From: Desulfuromonadales bacterium
GTDB lineage: Bacteria; Desulfobacterota; Desulfuromonadia; Desulfuromonadales; JAHYIW01
Length of the DNA stretch: 64,000 nt
Assembly: GCA_029210745.1 (NCBI GenBank)
Contig: JARGFI010000005.1
Location: 1 to 64,000, forward strand
Direction of reading: 5' to 3'
Below, in pieces: positions 17,455 to 28,235 of this stretch. Below the pieces are notes generated by a model that was given only the letters and a program-made list of their open reading frames with translations, did not search any database and was not told the DNA's origin. Numbering within the stretch: position 1 is the stretch's first letter; each line of letters starts with the position of its first letter. The translations under genes were made by a program, and so were the position numbers.

Positions 17455-18249
17455 ATGGCATTGTTTGAAGATTTAACCTCAGGGCAGTATCAAGCGGGAA
17501 ATTCCTGGTTGCACCGGTGTGACCCCCGGTTGAAGTTGCTCTGCTTGCCACTGCTTATCGTCCTGGTCTTTTCATCAACCTCTTTTCTCCCTCTTTTAGC
17601 CCCGGCGGGAGTGATTGTGTTGCTGGTTGCCATTTCAGGGGTCGAATTGCGTTTGTGGTGGCGTGGTATCCGGGTGTTACGCTGGCTATTGCTCTTTTCC
17701 CTGGCACTGCATCTGTTATTTTCCCCCGGACGAACTCTCTTTGGCACCAGTTGGCTCTCTTACGATGGCTTGCTGCATGGACTGCTGGTTGATACGCAGG
17801 TGGTGCTGGTTGTGCTTTGTTCATTGCTGCTGACATTAACGACGCTGCCACGTCAGCTGGCGGCGGCATTTTCACGCTTGATCCGACCGTTGGGGCGTTT
17901 ACGCTTCCCGGTCGATGAGACGGCCGCGCTGTTGATGATGATGTTTCATTTTTTCCCCTTGTTGTGCAGCGAAACGCGTCTGGCGATCAATGAGCTCCGG
18001 ACCAGTGACACATCTTTACGACATGGATCATTAGTGGCGCGTATTGAGCAGCTGCGCCAGCTGATTCCGCCGTTGGTATTTCGTCTGATTGAACAGGCCG
18101 ACCGCTTGGCCATCGGTTTGGTAACGCATGATCCGGCAATCGAAGCGCTTGTCCGGTTGCCTGCAATCCCGCCGCTAAAGGGTGGCCAGGTTTTATTGAC
18201 AAGTACAGCAGGGGGTGTGCTCTGCCTGGTTTATTGGGCATTATCATGA
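17455..18249 (+). CDS. ecfT: EcfT/CbiQ-type energy-coupling transporter membrane subunit
   Basis: 264 residues. It starts with the family pattern WLHRCDPRLKLLCLPLLIVLV and has five or so membrane helices; the cytoplasmic coupling segment is around QLAAAFSRLIRPLGRL and AIELRTSDTSLRHG-like arginine-rich turns. EcfT links ATPase subunits to vitamin- or metal-binding S components. No EcfA ATPase or S component is next to it, so the partners must lie elsewhere. Its stop overlaps the truA start (ATGA). Confidence 0.8.
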   Translation: MALFEDLTSGQYQAGNSWLHRCDPRLKLLCLPLLIVLVFSSTSFLPLLAPAGVIVLLVAISGVELRLWWRGIRVLRWLLLFSLALHLLFSPGRTLFGTSWLSYDGLLHGLLVDTQVVLVVLCSLLLTLTTLPRQLAAAFSRLIRPLGRLRFPVDETAALLMMMFHFFPLLCSETRLAINELRTSDTSLRHGSLVARIEQLRQLIPPLVFRLIEQADRLAIGLVTHDPAIEALVRLPAIPPLKGGQVLLTSTAGGVLCLVYWALS

Positions 18250-18980
18250 GAAAGATATGTCTGACTATCGAGTATGATGGCACCGATTTTGTCGGCTGGC
18301 AATATCAACCCAATGGTTTATCTGTCCAGGAGTCAGTCGAAATTGCGCTTGCGGAACGACTCGGTGAGTCGGTTCGTTTAATCTCTGCCAGTCGTACTGA
18401 TGCCGGAGTTCATGCTCGGGGGATGGTGGCCCACTTTGAAACATCCACCAACCTCCCCATCGCAGCGTACCGTGAAGGGGTTAATACCCTGCTGCCGTCG
18501 ACGATAGCGATTGCTGCGGCACGTTCAGTGGCCAACGATTTTCACGCCCGTTATGATGCCCGCGGTAAATGGTATCGCTATACAATCATGACCGGTACCG
18601 TGCGTTCACCATTAAATCATCGTCAGGCGTGGTTTATGCGTTCCCGGCTCGATTTGTTCAACATGCGCCAGGCCGCGGAAGATTTTGTTGGAGAACACGA
18701 TTTCGGTGCATTTCGCACCAGTGGTTGCACTGCCCGGACGACACGAAGAACCGTTTATTCCGTAGACATCTGCGCGCATAATGAATTCATTATCATTGAT
18801 GTTCGCGGGTCGGGTTTCTTAAGAAATATGGTGCGCATGATGGTCGGAACTTTGGCAGAAATCGGGGCAGGCAAACGTCCGGTTACAGCAGTGGCAGAGC
18901 TCTTTGCCGGTAGCAGTGAACGCACCGCTTTTACCGCTCCAGCTCATGGTTTATGTCTCATGGCGATAGAATATCAGTAA
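18246..18980 (+). CDS. truA: tRNA pseudouridine(38-40) synthase
   Basis: 244 residues from the ATG overlapping the ecfT stop. It makes pseudouridine at positions 38-40 of the anticodon arm. Motifs: LTIEYDGTDFVGWQYQ at the start, the catalytic SRTDAGVHARG with the nucleophilic Asp, FHARYDARGKWYRY, and RGSGFLRNMVRMMVGTL near the end. The length fits TruA exactly. It is probably translated by coupling with ecfT. Confidence 0.96.
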   Translation: MRKICLTIEYDGTDFVGWQYQPNGLSVQESVEIALAERLGESVRLISASRTDAGVHARGMVAHFETSTNLPIAAYREGVNTLLPSTIAIAAARSVANDFHARYDARGKWYRYTIMTGTVRSPLNHRQAWFMRSRLDLFNMRQAAEDFVGEHDFGAFRTSGCTARTTRRTVYSVDICAHNEFIIIDVRGSGFLRNMVRMMVGTLAEIGAGKRPVTAVAELFAGSSERTAFTAPAHGLCLMAIEYQ

Positions 18981-19014
18981 AGCTGTCATAGTTGCATAAT
19001 ATACACAATAAAGC

Positions 19015-19043
19015 TTGACATCCCCGCGACTTTTATATATTCA
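19015..19043 (+). promoter_or_regulatory. Promoter of rplM-rpsI
   Basis: TTGACA (19015-19020) is followed by an AT-rich -10 region: TATTCA at 17 bases or TATATT at 15. It lies about 60 bases before rplM. Confidence 0.6.
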
Positions 19044-19100
19044 TATGAGCTTCTGTGAGCCCCGTTAAACTTACAGAATTCACGATAGAAAGAGGATTTC

Positions 19101-19535
19101 ATGAGTACACAATCAGCGAAGAAAACAGATGTTGTCAGAAGCTGGTACGTTATCGATGCCGAGGAGATTGTTCTGGGGCGCGCCGCGTCACAGATCGCGA
19201 CGGTTTTGCGTGGTAAGCATAAGCCGATCTATACTCCGCACGTTGACACCGGTGATTTTGTCATCGTTTTGAATGCCGACAAGGTCAAATTGACTGGCAA
19301 CAAACTGAATGACAAGATGTATTATCATCACAGCGGTTTCCCCGGTGGAATCAAGTCGATCAATGCCGGAAAACTTTTGGCGAAAAAGCCGGAAGAGTTG
19401 ATTAAAAAGGCGGTTAAGGGTATGCTGCCGAAAAACAAACTGGGTCGGCAAATGTTTAAAAAACTGAAGGTTTATGTCGGGACAGATCACCCTCATGCTG
19501 CCCAGCAACCGCAACCTTTCAAACTGCAAGATTAG
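19101..19535 (+). CDS. rplM: 50S ribosomal protein L13
   Basis: 144 residues. Typical L13 features are [54 protein letters not shown] and [18 protein letters not shown]. It is an early assembly protein of the large subunit. AGAGG precedes the ATG. It is followed by rpsI after 15 bases, the near-universal rplM-rpsI operon. Confidence 0.98.
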   Translation: MSTQSAKKTDVVRSWYVIDAEEIVLGRAASQIATVLRGKHKPIYTPHVDTGDFVIVLNADKVKLTGNKLNDKMYYHHSGFPGGIKSINAGKLLAKKPEELIKKAVKGMLPKNKLGRQMFKKLKVYVGTDHPHAAQQPQPFKLQD

Positions 19536-19550
19536 TTCTAGGAGACTTCG

Positions 19551-19943
19551 ATGGCAGAACAAAGATACTATGCGACCGGTAAAAGAAAGACGTCCGTGGC
19601 GCGTGTCTGGATGCAGCCTGGTACCGGTAGCATTACTGTAAATAAACTTTCTATCGATGACTTTTTCGGGCGTGAAACGTCGAAGATGGTCATTCGCCAG
19701 CCACTTGAATTGACCGACAATGTCGGCAAATTCGATATTTCTGTCAATGTCAAGGGGGGTGGTCCTTCCGGTCAGGCCGGCGCGATCAAACACGGGATCA
19801 CCAAGGCGTTGCTCGAGGCTGACCCTGAATTGCGTGCAGTTCTCAAAAAAGCCGGGTTTATTACCCGTGACAGCCGTATCAAGGAACGTAAGAAATACGG
19901 TTTGGCCGCAGCACGCCGCAGTTTCCAGTTTTCGAAGCGTTAA
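19551..19943 (+). CDS. rpsI: 30S ribosomal protein S9
   Basis: 130 residues. It has [20 protein letters not shown] at the start, the glycine-rich [17 protein letters not shown] and the conserved basic end RRSFQFSKR, whose last arginine contacts P-site tRNA. It sits in the 30S head. It is second in the rplM operon and is closed by a strong terminator. Confidence 0.98.
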   Translation: MAEQRYYATGKRKTSVARVWMQPGTGSITVNKLSIDDFFGRETSKMVIRQPLELTDNVGKFDISVNVKGGGPSGQAGAIKHGITKALLEADPELRAVLKKAGFITRDSRIKERKKYGLAAARRSFQFSKR

Positions 19944-19971
19944 TCATTCACTTCGAAAACACACTGTTGTT

Positions 19972-20005
19972 GTACAAAGGGAAGCTTGCGGGCTTCCCTT
20001 TGTAC
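19972..20005 (+). terminator. Rho-independent terminator of rplM-rpsI
   Basis: GTACAAAGGGAAGC and its near-complement GCTTCCCTTTGTAC form the stem around a short loop. It is followed by a moderately T-rich stretch. Confidence 0.8.
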
Positions 20006-20035
20006 GTTTAATTTTAGTATTCATGCAGGAGTCAT

Positions 20036-21076
20036 ATGGTGCTGAAGGTTGCCGTTGTTGGCGCAAGTGGATATACCGGCGTTGAGTTGTTGAGGTTGCT
20101 CTATTCCCATCCGCTGGTTGAGGTGACCTTCGTTACATCGCGTCAATATGTCGGGACACCAATCGCAGAAGTGTTTCCATCGCTGGGAGGCTGTTTTTCA
20201 CTGGTTTGCAAACCAATAGACCCGGAGATGATAGCCGCGGTTGCAGACGTGGCGTTTGTTGCCTTGCCACACAAAAACGCCATGCAAGTCGTTCCCGAGC
20301 TGCTGGACAAGGGGATGAAGGTGATAGATCTTTCCGCTGATTACCGGCTGCACGATCAGATGGTGTACGAACAGTGGTATCAAAAACATACCAGCCCAGG
20401 CCTTCTCGAAGAAGCCGTTTATGGCTTGCCGGAACTTTTTCGCAAGGATATTTCGTCAGCTCGACTGGTAGCTAATCCCGGTTGTTATCCTACCAGTGCC
20501 GCTTTGGCGCTCGCGCCACTGATTGTCAATGGGTTGATTGACCTCAATTCAATTATTATCGACAGTAAATCGGGAGCCAGCGGGGCAGGGCGGGGCGCGA
20601 AAACCGAAAGTCTTTACTGTGAAGTCAACGAGGGGTTCAAGGCGTACGGCATTGCCGCTCATCGCCATACACCGGAAATTGAACAAACGCTGTCTGGTCT
20701 TGCTGGTCAAGATGTAAAAATCAGTTTTACGCCCCACTTGTTGCCGCTGAACCGGGGGATTTTGACAACTGCTTACGCTTCACTTGACCGGAAATTGCTG
20801 ACTGCTGAACTGAGAGATATTTTTCTTCACTATTACGCTGACGAAAAATTTGTCCGCATTTGCGCGGTTGATGTGACCCCCAATATTCAACAGGTGCGCG
20901 GAAGTAATTTCTGTGACATCGGGGTCGTCGCGGACCAACGGACGGGGCGGGTGATCGTTGTTTCGGTAATCGATAACCTGGTGAAAGGGGCTGCCGGTCA
21001 GGCCGTACAAAATTTGAATTTGATGGCAGGCTTTAGTGAGTCAACAGGGCTTGATACCGTAGCGATTTATCCATAA
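20036..21076 (+). CDS. argC: N-acetyl-gamma-glutamyl-phosphate reductase
   Basis: 346 residues. It reduces N-acetylglutamyl phosphate to the semialdehyde with NADPH in arginine biosynthesis. Motifs are [38 protein letters not shown], the catalytic [20 protein letters not shown] and [14 protein letters not shown] precedes the ATG by seven bases. It is monocistronic; the remaining arg genes are not in this window. Confidence 0.96.
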   Translation: MVLKVAVVGASGYTGVELLRLLYSHPLVEVTFVTSRQYVGTPIAEVFPSLGGCFSLVCKPIDPEMIAAVADVAFVALPHKNAMQVVPELLDKGMKVIDLSADYRLHDQMVYEQWYQKHTSPGLLEEAVYGLPELFRKDISSARLVANPGCYPTSAALALAPLIVNGLIDLNSIIIDSKSGASGAGRGAKTESLYCEVNEGFKAYGIAAHRHTPEIEQTLSGLAGQDVKISFTPHLLPLNRGILTTAYASLDRKLLTAELRDIFLHYYADEKFVRICAVDVTPNIQQVRGSNFCDIGVVADQRTGRVIVVSVIDNLVKGAAGQAVQNLNLMAGFSESTGLDTVAIYP

Positions 21077-21096
21077 TTGAAAATCGTATCCAAACT

Positions 21097-21146
21097 CAGA
21101 AACAGGAGTGGCGAAACAACGATTTGTTTCGCCACTGCTGTTTCTG
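21097..21146. terminator. Bidirectional terminator between argC and the GGDEF gene
   Basis: A long stem, CAGAAACAG..AGTGGCGAAACAA paired with TTGTTTCGCCACT..CTGTTTCTG, with one mismatch pair. It lies between two convergent genes and can serve both. Confidence 0.8.
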
Positions 21147-21147
21147 G

Positions 21148-23370
21148 TTATGTTGTGACGTCTGATCGGTTCGGGGTGTTTTGATCTGTGTCGATCGTAA
21201 GCGTTTCGCAACGATTTCTGCCGTTACGTTTTGCCAGGTAAAGCGCCCGGTCGGCGCGGTCGATGAATTGTTGCATAGTGTCATGATCGCCTGGTGCGAA
21301 GATGGTCACTCCAATGGACAGGGTGAGGCTCTTTTCAGGCTGGTCCTGTTCAAGTGATTCAAAAGACTCGCAACTGATAAGTTTCCTGATCTTTTCCGCC
21401 AGATTAGCCGCCCCGTCAAGATCGGTGTGAGGCATCAGAACGATAAATTCCTCACCACCATAACGGCCGACGATATCAGCTTCTCGCGTATGCTCATTAA
21501 GCAGTTGCGCCACTTTTTTCAATACGCGGTCGCCCATCAAGTGACCATGCGTGTCGTTCAGACTCTTGAAATAATCGATGTCAATCATGGCCAGTGAGAG
21601 TGGAGAATTAAAACGAATTGACTGGGCCATTTCTCGTTTACTTACTTCAAAAAAGTAGCGCCGGTTGGCGAGTTGTGTCAGTTCGTCAGTATAGGATAGA
21701 TTTTTTGTTTGTTCATAAAGCAGTGCATTTTCCAGCGCCATTGCAGCCTGGTTGGCTGCTGCCTGAATTAATTTAAATTCATTGTTAAGAAAACCATCAG
21801 TTCTGTTTTTATGTAAATTAATTACACCATAGGTGCGCATTTTTACACACAGTGGCACCGATACCATGGAGCCGTGTGCTTTCAACTTACCTTTATAGTT
21901 AAGGTTTTTCTTCTCGGCGTTCATATCTTTGATGTAAACAAGCTTTTGTTTGCGAGCCGTGAGCCCGGTAATCCCTTCGTCAAGTTTCATTGTGACGCCG
22001 TCAAGAAGTTCACGATCAATGCCGCTGCTGCTGACAATTTTCAGGCAATTGTCTTCGTCACGGTAGGAGAAAATAACAACCATGTCACAATTGAGGGTCG
22101 CGTACAGGGTCTCGACGATTCTTTCAAACAGCTCCTTGGTATCGATGGTTGTAATCATCGCCCGGTTTAATTGAAAGAGTGCTGTTAGTTCAGTGATATG
22201 TTCCTGCAGTAAGTGATTGGCTTTTTCAATTTCATAATTTTTTTGAGCAATGGTTTTCTGATGGTTCAATTTCTCATTTGCAACAGCAAGTTCATTTTGA
22301 CGCTGCATTTTTTCTTCATAAAGATGCTTGAGGTCTATCGTCATGTCATTGAAGGAGGTCCTCAATAACCCGAATTCGTCAACCGAAATATTGTCAATGC
22401 GATAATCCAGATTCCCCTTACGAACTTCATCGATTGCAATCAACAGACTGTTTATCGGTTGCATCAATTTATTGAGCATGCGGATAAAGACATATCCTCC
22501 GACAATCAAGGCAGCCAGAAGAGTCAAGATGGAACGCAGTGCTATCGTCTGGATAATGACGCCAAGCTCATTGAGCTTGGCCGATGTTGCCAGGATCAGC
22601 ATGTCATTGGTTCCCAGCGGCACCGCATGAAACAAGTGGCGGCTTGAAAACAGCGACCCAGAGCTTAGATACAAGTGCTCCCCTTGCTGGATAGCGGATA
22701 ACTGTTCGGCGTTCAGCTCCGGGAGCGAGATATCGTCACTGTTGCTGATGATCGGTGCCCCGGTGGCTGACAGTAACGTTATATAATAAGTCGAATTTGG
22801 GCTCAGTCGTGTCAAAAAACTTTTGTCCATTGGCGTTTGGAGAAAATAGATACCGATGCCATTGTTGTCACGTTCAGGGAAGGGGGCGGCGACTGCGAGC
22901 GTAGGAACGGTCCCGGTTTGACCGAGGTAGCGAAATTTTGGCTGACCGCTTTGCAGCGCTTGTGAAAAAAGTTCCTGAATTGGCTCATAATAGAGATAAT
23001 CACCGGCATTCCCCGGAAAAGAGGCAACGAATATATTGTCGTTTTCCAGCGTCGAAAAAAAACTTTCACGGAGCAGCGAGGTGGTGTTGTCGTTGTCGTT
23101 CAATGGGGACGAAACAACGTTGGTAATAAAGAGAAGTCGTTTCGAATATTCACTCAGTTTTATTTCGAGCGATTTGATTTCCCGGTAAAGGATTTCATGG
23201 GTTGAATACAGTCGTTCATCAATGGATTTTTCGATCACCGTCCGAATAAACCCAATCGAGCCGACTGTCGCAGCGGTGCCAAAAAGGATGATTGAGAAAA
23301 AAAATGGCAGAAGAATTTTATTACGTAGTCGATTGCGGCGACGTAGCTGGCTGAGGGGAAGGATGTCCAT
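21148..23370 (-). CDS. Membrane GAF-GGDEF diguanylate cyclase
   Basis: 740 residues. A transmembrane helix (about 20-42), a periplasmic sensor region (about 45-270), a second helix (LTLLAALIVGGYVFIRML), HAMP (PINSLLIAIDEVRKGNLDYRI), a coiled coil, a GAF domain (about 400-550), then GGDEF. The active site is GGEEF (638-642), and the product-inhibition site RxxD (R629-D632) is intact five residues before it, so an active, feedback-controlled cyclase is expected. The start lies three bases after the stop of the HD-GYP gene, so the two are co-transcribed. The sensed signal is unknown. Confidence 0.92.
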   Translation of the reverse strand: MDILPLSQLRRRNRLRNKILLPFFFSIILFGTAATVGSIGFIRTVIEKSIDERLYSTHEILYREIKSLEIKLSEYSKRLLFITNVVSSPLNDNDNTTSLLRESFFSTLENDNIFVASFPGNAGDYLYYEPIQELFSQALQSGQPKFRYLGQTGTVPTLAVAAPFPERDNNGIGIYFLQTPMDKSFLTRLSPNSTYYITLLSATGAPIISNSDDISLPELNAEQLSAIQQGEHLYLSSGSLFSSRHLFHAVPLGTNDMLILATSAKLNELGVIIQTIALRSILTLLAALIVGGYVFIRMLNKLMQPINSLLIAIDEVRKGNLDYRIDNISVDEFGLLRTSFNDMTIDLKHLYEEKMQRQNELAVANEKLNHQKTIAQKNYEIEKANHLLQEHITELTALFQLNRAMITTIDTKELFERIVETLYATLNCDMVVIFSYRDEDNCLKIVSSSGIDRELLDGVTMKLDEGITGLTARKQKLVYIKDMNAEKKNLNYKGKLKAHGSMVSVPLCVKMRTYGVINLHKNRTDGFLNNEFKLIQAAANQAAMALENALLYEQTKNLSYTDELTQLANRRYFFEVSKREMAQSIRFNSPLSLAMIDIDYFKSLNDTHGHLMGDRVLKKVAQLLNEHTREADIVGRYGGEEFIVLMPHTDLDGAANLAEKIRKLISCESFESLEQDQPEKSLTLSIGVTIFAPGDHDTMQQFIDRADRALYLAKRNGRNRCETLTIDTDQNTPNRSDVTT

Positions 23371-23373
23371 GGT

Positions 23374-25413
23374 TTAGAAGGAAATTTCGTCCTGCTGACA
23401 CATTTCGATAAAAGCTTCGACAATCTGCGGATCGAACTGTCGTCCGGCATTGGCTTCTATCTCCTCAATGGTAATCTCGTGGGATAACGCATCATGATAG
23501 GGGCGGTCAGAAGTCATTGCATCGTAGGTATCAGCGACAGCAAGAATACGTGCTTCAATAAGGATTTCTTCTCCTTCGAGCCGATTTGGGTAGCCGTTAC
23601 CATCGTATTGTTCATGATGCTGTTCAATGATTTTACGAATGTCGGTGAGAAAATCGATTGGTTCAAGGATCTTGACGCCGATCGACGGATGCTGACGCAA
23701 AATGTAAATATCGTCATCCGTAAGCGTGTCCTTTTTGTGTAACAATGCCGCATCAATGCCGATTTTTCCGATATCGTGAAGTACCGCCGCCTGTTCGAGG
23801 CGGTGCAGGCTTTCGGTGGGGAGGCCAATCTTTTGTCCCAGTGTCAGGCTGTAGCGGGTGACACGTTCGGAATGACCGCGGGTATATGCATCGCTGGCTT
23901 CCACCGCCGAGACCAACGCCTGCACAGTACTGAGATAAGCCGCCTGCTGTTGTTTATAAAGTCGGGCATTCTTGATTGCGCCACTGGCTTGTGTGGCAAT
24001 CGTGACCAGCAGCTCCAGGTCGCTTTCGTTGAAGCAACTGTCGTTATGTCGATTTGAGATTGAAATTGCACCGATGACTTCATCATTGATTACCAGCGGT
24101 GCGCTGATCACCGTCTTGCGCACAAAACCAAGCAGACTGAGTTTGTTGAATTCTTGTGTTTCTTCGATATTTTTGATCAGTATCGGTTTTTTGTGGGCAA
24201 CGACCCAATGAACGATGCCACCGGCTTTAAACGGAATCTCTTTGGATAAACCAAGGTGATCAGGAAAACCGACGGATCCTTTCGGAATAAGAGTCTTTTT
24301 ATCTTCGGAGAGGATCAGAATGTGGGCAAAGCGCCCTTCCAGTATTGTGCAGGCATTACGAATAAGGAGCGAAAAAAGTTCTTCCAGGTCCATCGTGGAG
24401 TTAACCGCCAGCCCTATTCTGTGCAGCGCTGACAGGCGCGCAACCGCGTTTTCGAGAAAGGTGTTTTTGTCTTCAAGTTCACTGGCCAAATCGGCGATCT
24501 TGAAATTCGCTTCTTCAATCTCTTCAATGCGCTCTTCCAGCGTAATGTTCAGATATTCAATCTCTTTAAGCCGCTCCTCCAGGGTGTTGTTCATGTTGTG
24601 AAGTTCATCGTGGTACATAAGCTTTTCTTTGCTGGTGGCCAGTTCGCGTTCGTGATTGACAACCGTGTCGAGCTGATTTTTTAAGCGTTTCACCATCTGG
24701 TTGAATTTGCTGCTGAGCAGCGACATTTCCTTGGAATTGTCAATTTCGGCGGTAGCGTTTTCAAAATCACCCTGTTCGAGGTGGGTCATGGCCCTGATCA
24801 GTTTGCGGATAGGATAGTCCACATAAAAAAGAATAAACAAGGTAATGGACAGAACCAACACCACAATCATGCCAACCGATGAAATGATTGTGGCGCGACG
24901 ACCATTGTTCTGGAGAATTTTAATGTCGTCCACGGAGTAGTGAACATTCAGAATTCCAAGAACTTTTTGGGCAGCATTATGGCAGCTATAACAGGCCGGG
25001 GCATTGTTGATGGGCAAGACAGATCGATAGAGACCATTGTTCTGGTGATCGGCATAGAATGAAAAGCGGTTGGATCGAAACGCAAACAGATCGCTCGCCG
25101 GAACCAGGTCGCCGATCTCGGAAGGGACAGCGGAGATTAGAATTTTTCCTGATTCATCAAAGATTCTGATATTTTGAATCGTTTCTTCGCTTTTGATATT
25201 GTCAAAAATCTTGGATACTTCGTCATTTTTACCCGCCGCCATGCTATTGATGATGCTGCTGCGGATGGTTTCGCCGAGGATTTTACAGTTCTGTGCGGCA
25301 ACCTTGCTGAGCATCGCATCTTGCGTGCGCAGGTTCTGCCAGACGGTCAGGCTGACCGCGAAGATGACAATAATCGTGGTCAGACCGATAAATTTAAATT
25401 TTAATGAATTCAT
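23374..25413 (-). CDS. HD-GYP c-di-GMP phosphodiesterase with periplasmic CXXCH motif
   Basis: 679 residues. Order: transmembrane helix (about 8-26), periplasmic region with a single haem-c motif CYSCH (141-145), second helix (about 176-198), HAMP, a long coiled coil (about 240-325), GAF (about 330-485), HD-GYP (about 495-675). Catalytic residues are present: HSERVTRYS, LHDIGKIGID (H546-D547), HHEQYDGNGYP (599-609) and ADTYDAM. It should hydrolyse c-di-GMP to GMP. The CXXCH suggests covalent haem sensing redox, oxygen or NO, as in Geobacter haem-c sensors. It is the first gene of a two-gene operon with a cyclase. Confidence 0.92.
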   Translation of the reverse strand: MNSLKFKFIGLTTIIVIFAVSLTVWQNLRTQDAMLSKVAAQNCKILGETIRSSIINSMAAGKNDEVSKIFDNIKSEETIQNIRIFDESGKILISAVPSEIGDLVPASDLFAFRSNRFSFYADHQNNGLYRSVLPINNAPACYSCHNAAQKVLGILNVHYSVDDIKILQNNGRRATIISSVGMIVVLVLSITLFILFYVDYPIRKLIRAMTHLEQGDFENATAEIDNSKEMSLLSSKFNQMVKRLKNQLDTVVNHERELATSKEKLMYHDELHNMNNTLEERLKEIEYLNITLEERIEEIEEANFKIADLASELEDKNTFLENAVARLSALHRIGLAVNSTMDLEELFSLLIRNACTILEGRFAHILILSEDKKTLIPKGSVGFPDHLGLSKEIPFKAGGIVHWVVAHKKPILIKNIEETQEFNKLSLLGFVRKTVISAPLVINDEVIGAISISNRHNDSCFNESDLELLVTIATQASGAIKNARLYKQQQAAYLSTVQALVSAVEASDAYTRGHSERVTRYSLTLGQKIGLPTESLHRLEQAAVLHDIGKIGIDAALLHKKDTLTDDDIYILRQHPSIGVKILEPIDFLTDIRKIIEQHHEQYDGNGYPNRLEGEEILIEARILAVADTYDAMTSDRPYHDALSHEITIEEIEANAGRQFDPQIVEAFIEMCQQDEISF

Positions 25414-25746
25414 GTGGGTGGCAAGTGCTCTTAAGTGTTGTCCCGCTGTCAGGCGGAGTCGTGATCCGCTGTGGAATCGCGTTGTTAAATGGTGATTTGC
25501 CGCTATACTGCAAAGTCCCTTTTGTCAGCAGCGCACTTTTTCATTTAAAAACAGAGCAATGTGTCGAGGTAAATGCCCGCTATACAAGTGTCGGTGCTTG
25601 ACAGTCCAACCCTGACCAATTAATATGTCGCACTCCGTCGCAGGAGCTGTTTGTTTTGTGTGCAACTGAACGATTGAGTTCTGCAATAAGTTTGCCAATC
25701 ACTTTGCCAGATTTTTCATGTAACTTATTGTTTTCAGGTAACTTTA
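25414..25746. other. Divergent spacer between the HD-GYP gene and DUF2065 gene
   Basis: About 330 bases that must hold divergent promoters. No good -35/-10 pair, hairpin or open reading frame stood out. Short AT-rich tracts near 25540 and 25710 are the best candidates for control elements. Confidence 0.5.
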
Positions 25747-25932
25747 ATGAAGTTTATATTATGTGTCGCAGGGGTGGTCCTGATCATTGAAGGCGCTCCG
25801 TGGTTCTTGTCTCCCGCCGCGATGAAAAAAATGCAACGACAGTTGTTGCTCAGTTCGTCGCGCGCGCTGCGCATTTGGGGATTGCTGACGATGTTGGCTG
25901 GCCTTTTACTGGTTCGTTTTGCAACCTTGTAA
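25747..25932 (+). CDS. Small inner-membrane protein, DUF2065 (YjeT) family
   Basis: 61 residues with two hydrophobic helices (KFILCVAGVVLIIEGAPWFL and ALRIWGLLTMLAGLLLVRF) around a conserved SPAAMKKMQRQL turn, the pattern of DUF2065. No function is established for this family. It lies 88 bases before queA with an AT-rich spacer between, so common transcription is possible but not shown. The start is weakly supported (no strong Shine-Dalgarno). Confidence 0.75.
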   Translation: MKFILCVAGVVLIIEGAPWFLSPAAMKKMQRQLLLSSSRALRIWGLLTMLAGLLLVRFATL

Positions 25933-26020
25933 AGGGCTTAAATGATTTGACAATATCCCTTATCTGTGTTTGAGTTAGGGCCGTTTTTCGGGCGATTTGA
26001 AGGTGGAGAATTTTAGGTAG

Positions 26021-27052
26021 ATGCGCCTGGATAAATATAATTTTGAACTGCCTGAATCGTTAATTGCCCAGTACCCTCCGCCAAGTCGTGAGGACGCACG
26101 GTTAATGGTTCTGGCGCGCACCGGCGGCTTGCCGCGCTGCACATCATTTACCGAAATCATTGATCATTTCCAATCTGGAGATGTGCTGGTTTATAACGAT
26201 ACCCAGGTTATCCCCGCACGGCTGTTAGGGCGTAAAGAGTCGGGGGGGAAGATCGAGGTGTTGCTGGTGCGTCGGCGCGTCGGCGATGACGAAATCTGGT
26301 CTTGCCTGACAAAATCTTCCAAAGCACCGCGTCCGGGGATGCAGATCGATTTTGGTGAGCGGTTGACAGCGACGGTTCTTGACCAGGGTGAGGAACCATA
26401 TCGTTATTTGCGTTTCAATAGTCACGGCGATTTTCGCGAGCAGCTTGAACGGCTTGGCCGGATTCCGTTGCCACCATACATCCTGCGTGATGACGAACCA
26501 CTTGATCGCGAACGATATCAAACCGTTTTTGCTGCGCAACCGGGTGCCGTGGCCGCACCGACTGCCGGGTTGCATTTTACTCCCGCTCTTCTCGACCGGT
26601 TACGGGACAAGGGGGTGGTGTTGTGTCCGGTGACCCTGCATGTTGGATTAGGCACGTTTCTGCCGGTGCGAGTCGAGCATATTGACCAGCATCGGATGCA
26701 TGCCGAGGAGTATCACGTCCCGGCGGCGACAGCTGCTGAAGTCAACCGTGCCCGTCAGGAGGGACGCCGTGTTGTCGCTCTGGGGACAACGACGACGCGC
26801 ACACTTGAATCAGCGGCTGACGATGCAGGACAGGTGATTCCAGGATCCGGCGAAAGTCGCTTGTTTATTCGACCCGGTTTTCATTTTCAGGTGATCGACG
26901 CGTTGATCACAAATTTTCATTTGCCCGGTTCGACCCTGCTTATGATGGTCGCCGCCTTTGTCGGTCATGAGCGCATCATGGCTGCATATCAGCAGGCTAT
27001 CGCTGAAAAGTTCAGATTTTTCAGCTATGGTGACTGTATGATGATTATTTAA
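26021..27052 (+). CDS. queA: S-adenosylmethionine:tRNA ribosyltransferase-isomerase
   Basis: 343 residues. It transfers and isomerises the ribosyl part of SAM onto preQ1 at tRNA position 34, giving epoxyqueuosine. Motifs: LDKYNFELPESLIAQYPP, YNDTQVIPARLLGRK, GAVAAPTAGLHFTPALLD, VTLHVGLGTFLPVR, and ALITNFHLPGSTLLMMVAAF. It is followed 12 bases later by tgt, whose product is its substrate. An AGG precedes the ATG. Confidence 0.96.
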   Translation: MRLDKYNFELPESLIAQYPPPSREDARLMVLARTGGLPRCTSFTEIIDHFQSGDVLVYNDTQVIPARLLGRKESGGKIEVLLVRRRVGDDEIWSCLTKSSKAPRPGMQIDFGERLTATVLDQGEEPYRYLRFNSHGDFREQLERLGRIPLPPYILRDDEPLDRERYQTVFAAQPGAVAAPTAGLHFTPALLDRLRDKGVVLCPVTLHVGLGTFLPVRVEHIDQHRMHAEEYHVPAATAAEVNRARQEGRRVVALGTTTTRTLESAADDAGQVIPGSGESRLFIRPGFHFQVIDALITNFHLPGSTLLMMVAAFVGHERIMAAYQQAIAEKFRFFSYGDCMMII

Positions 27053-28189
<1,137 letters not shown>

Positions 28190-28235
28190 TTAAAAACAAA
28201 TATTTCACTTATTACGTCAAGAAGGAGGAAACTCA

